A model generated the notes under the pieces. That model was not told the DNA's origin. It made no database searches and saw only the letters and a list, made by a program, of their open reading frames with translations. The position numbers and the translations under genes are program-made. A DNA stretch of 64,000 bases from NCBI RefSeq assembly GCF_000381905.1, contig NZ_KB907274.1:16081-80080 (forward strand), read 5' to 3'. Positions 63,708-64,000 of the stretch are shown here, piece by piece; within the stretch, counting starts at the first letter, position 1, and each line of letters starts with the position of its first letter. This DNA is from Paenibacillus fonticola DSM 21315 (GTDB lineage: Bacteria > Bacillota > Bacilli > Paenibacillales > Paenibacillaceae).

Positions 63708-64000
63708 AATCGAGTAGGAGGGGGCGACTAACCCCCGTCCTCTCACACCACCGTACATGCGGGTCCGCATACGGCGGTTCCAAAAGGTTAACAAAGTTCC
63801 AGATAACGAGAAAGTAAACTTTTCAGCCCTTTCGTTTCCCAGTAGGAAGTCGGGAGGGCGTTATTTGTGTTTCTGGACATTTCCCAAGCACCGCGGCGGG
63901 AGTTTCCCATGACATAGCAGGCCCACTCCGGGACTCCAAGGGCCCTCAGTTCACGGATTCGGGTACGTACCCGTTTCCACTGTTTCCACAGACACATACG
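63708..64000 (-). mobile_element. 3' end of a group II intron (partial)
   Basis: The minus strand carries the end of an intron-encoded protein, a domain V hairpin (complement of 63745-63780: GAACCGCCGTATGCGG and then CGCATGTACGGTGG) and a GC-rich domain VI-like hairpin (63718-63744). It ends near CTACTCGAT next to the lipoprotein stop. The 5' part lies beyond the window. The exact boundary is within a few bases of 63708. Confidence 0.85.
63788..64000 (-). CDS. ltrA: Group II intron reverse transcriptase/maturase (C-terminal part)
   Basis: The frame is open to the window edge and ends at 63788. It carries LWKQWKRVRTRIRELRALGV and ALPTSYWETKGLKSLLSRYL, the usual C-terminal (maturase/GIIM) end of LtrA-type proteins. 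The RT and thumb domains are outside the window. No frameshift is seen in the visible 71 codons, so the intron could be active. Confidence 0.85.
   Translation of the reverse strand, partial: RMCLWKQWKRVRTRIRELRALGVPEWACYVMGNSRRGAWEMSRNTNNALPTSYWETKGLKSLLSRYLELC

Overview
The window looks like a chromosomal segment of a Paenibacillus-like member of the Bacillales. The reasons are a YesM/LplABC-type sugar uptake unit, S-layer homology (SLH) surface proteins, a sortase B pair, Bacillus-type housekeeping genes (yerC, dgkB, an rlmCD-type methyltransferase, yqfQ-like, gtaB/galU, yerB-like, pit/DUF47), strong AGGAGG ribosome binding sites and frequent GTG/TTG starts. The genus is inferred from gene content, not proven.

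Layout. 1-7.1 kb: an arabinose/oligosaccharide unit with a YesM sensor kinase (cut by the window edge), two permeases, a binding lipoprotein and a divergent GH51 arabinofuranosidase. 7.2-20.9 kb: mixed accessory and core genes (DUF4177, two GNATs, an AraC/GyrI regulator, a chemoreceptor, a UvrA paralogue, a Dus enzyme, NhaC, a sensor-domain membrane protein, a chloramphenicol phosphotransferase-like kinase, DUF695/RraB). 21.1-28.4 kb: a 2142-residue cell-wall-anchored adhesin and its dedicated class B sortase. 29-35.2 kb: a patch of small-molecule-modifying enzymes (deaminase, two APH-type kinases, a dead AAC(6')-like acetyltransferase), small genes and mobile-element debris (a serine recombinase tail, a possible cassette bounded by 15-bp inverted boxes). 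35.4-46.2 kb: a two-component system with a SARP-type output domain, an alpha/beta hydrolase and two large SLH proteins. One of these, with BspA-like leucine-rich repeats, contains a clear eukaryotic-type ubiquitin fold sequence. 46.3-47 kb: a degenerate tRNA-Ala(GGC)-like element and a toxin-antitoxin pair in which both genes are interrupted by TAG. 47.2-60.4 kb: mostly core genes on the minus strand (RlmD-type methyltransferase, lipid kinase, CbiX, YerC, GT8, GalU, CorA, Pit/DUF47, YerB-like, hydrolase). 60.6-64 kb: a DUF1129 protein, repeat-rich non-coding DNA, a SleB/CwlJ-type hydrolase, a lipoprotein and the 3' end of a group II intron.

How it fits together. Three blocks act at the cell surface: sugar capture, sortase-anchored adhesion and SLH-anchored proteins beside a two-component system. 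The most unusual element is the ubiquitin-like domain in the secreted SLH protein at 40165-40374. The densest signs of decay and transfer are at 31-35 kb, 46.4-47.0 kb and 61.5-64 kb.
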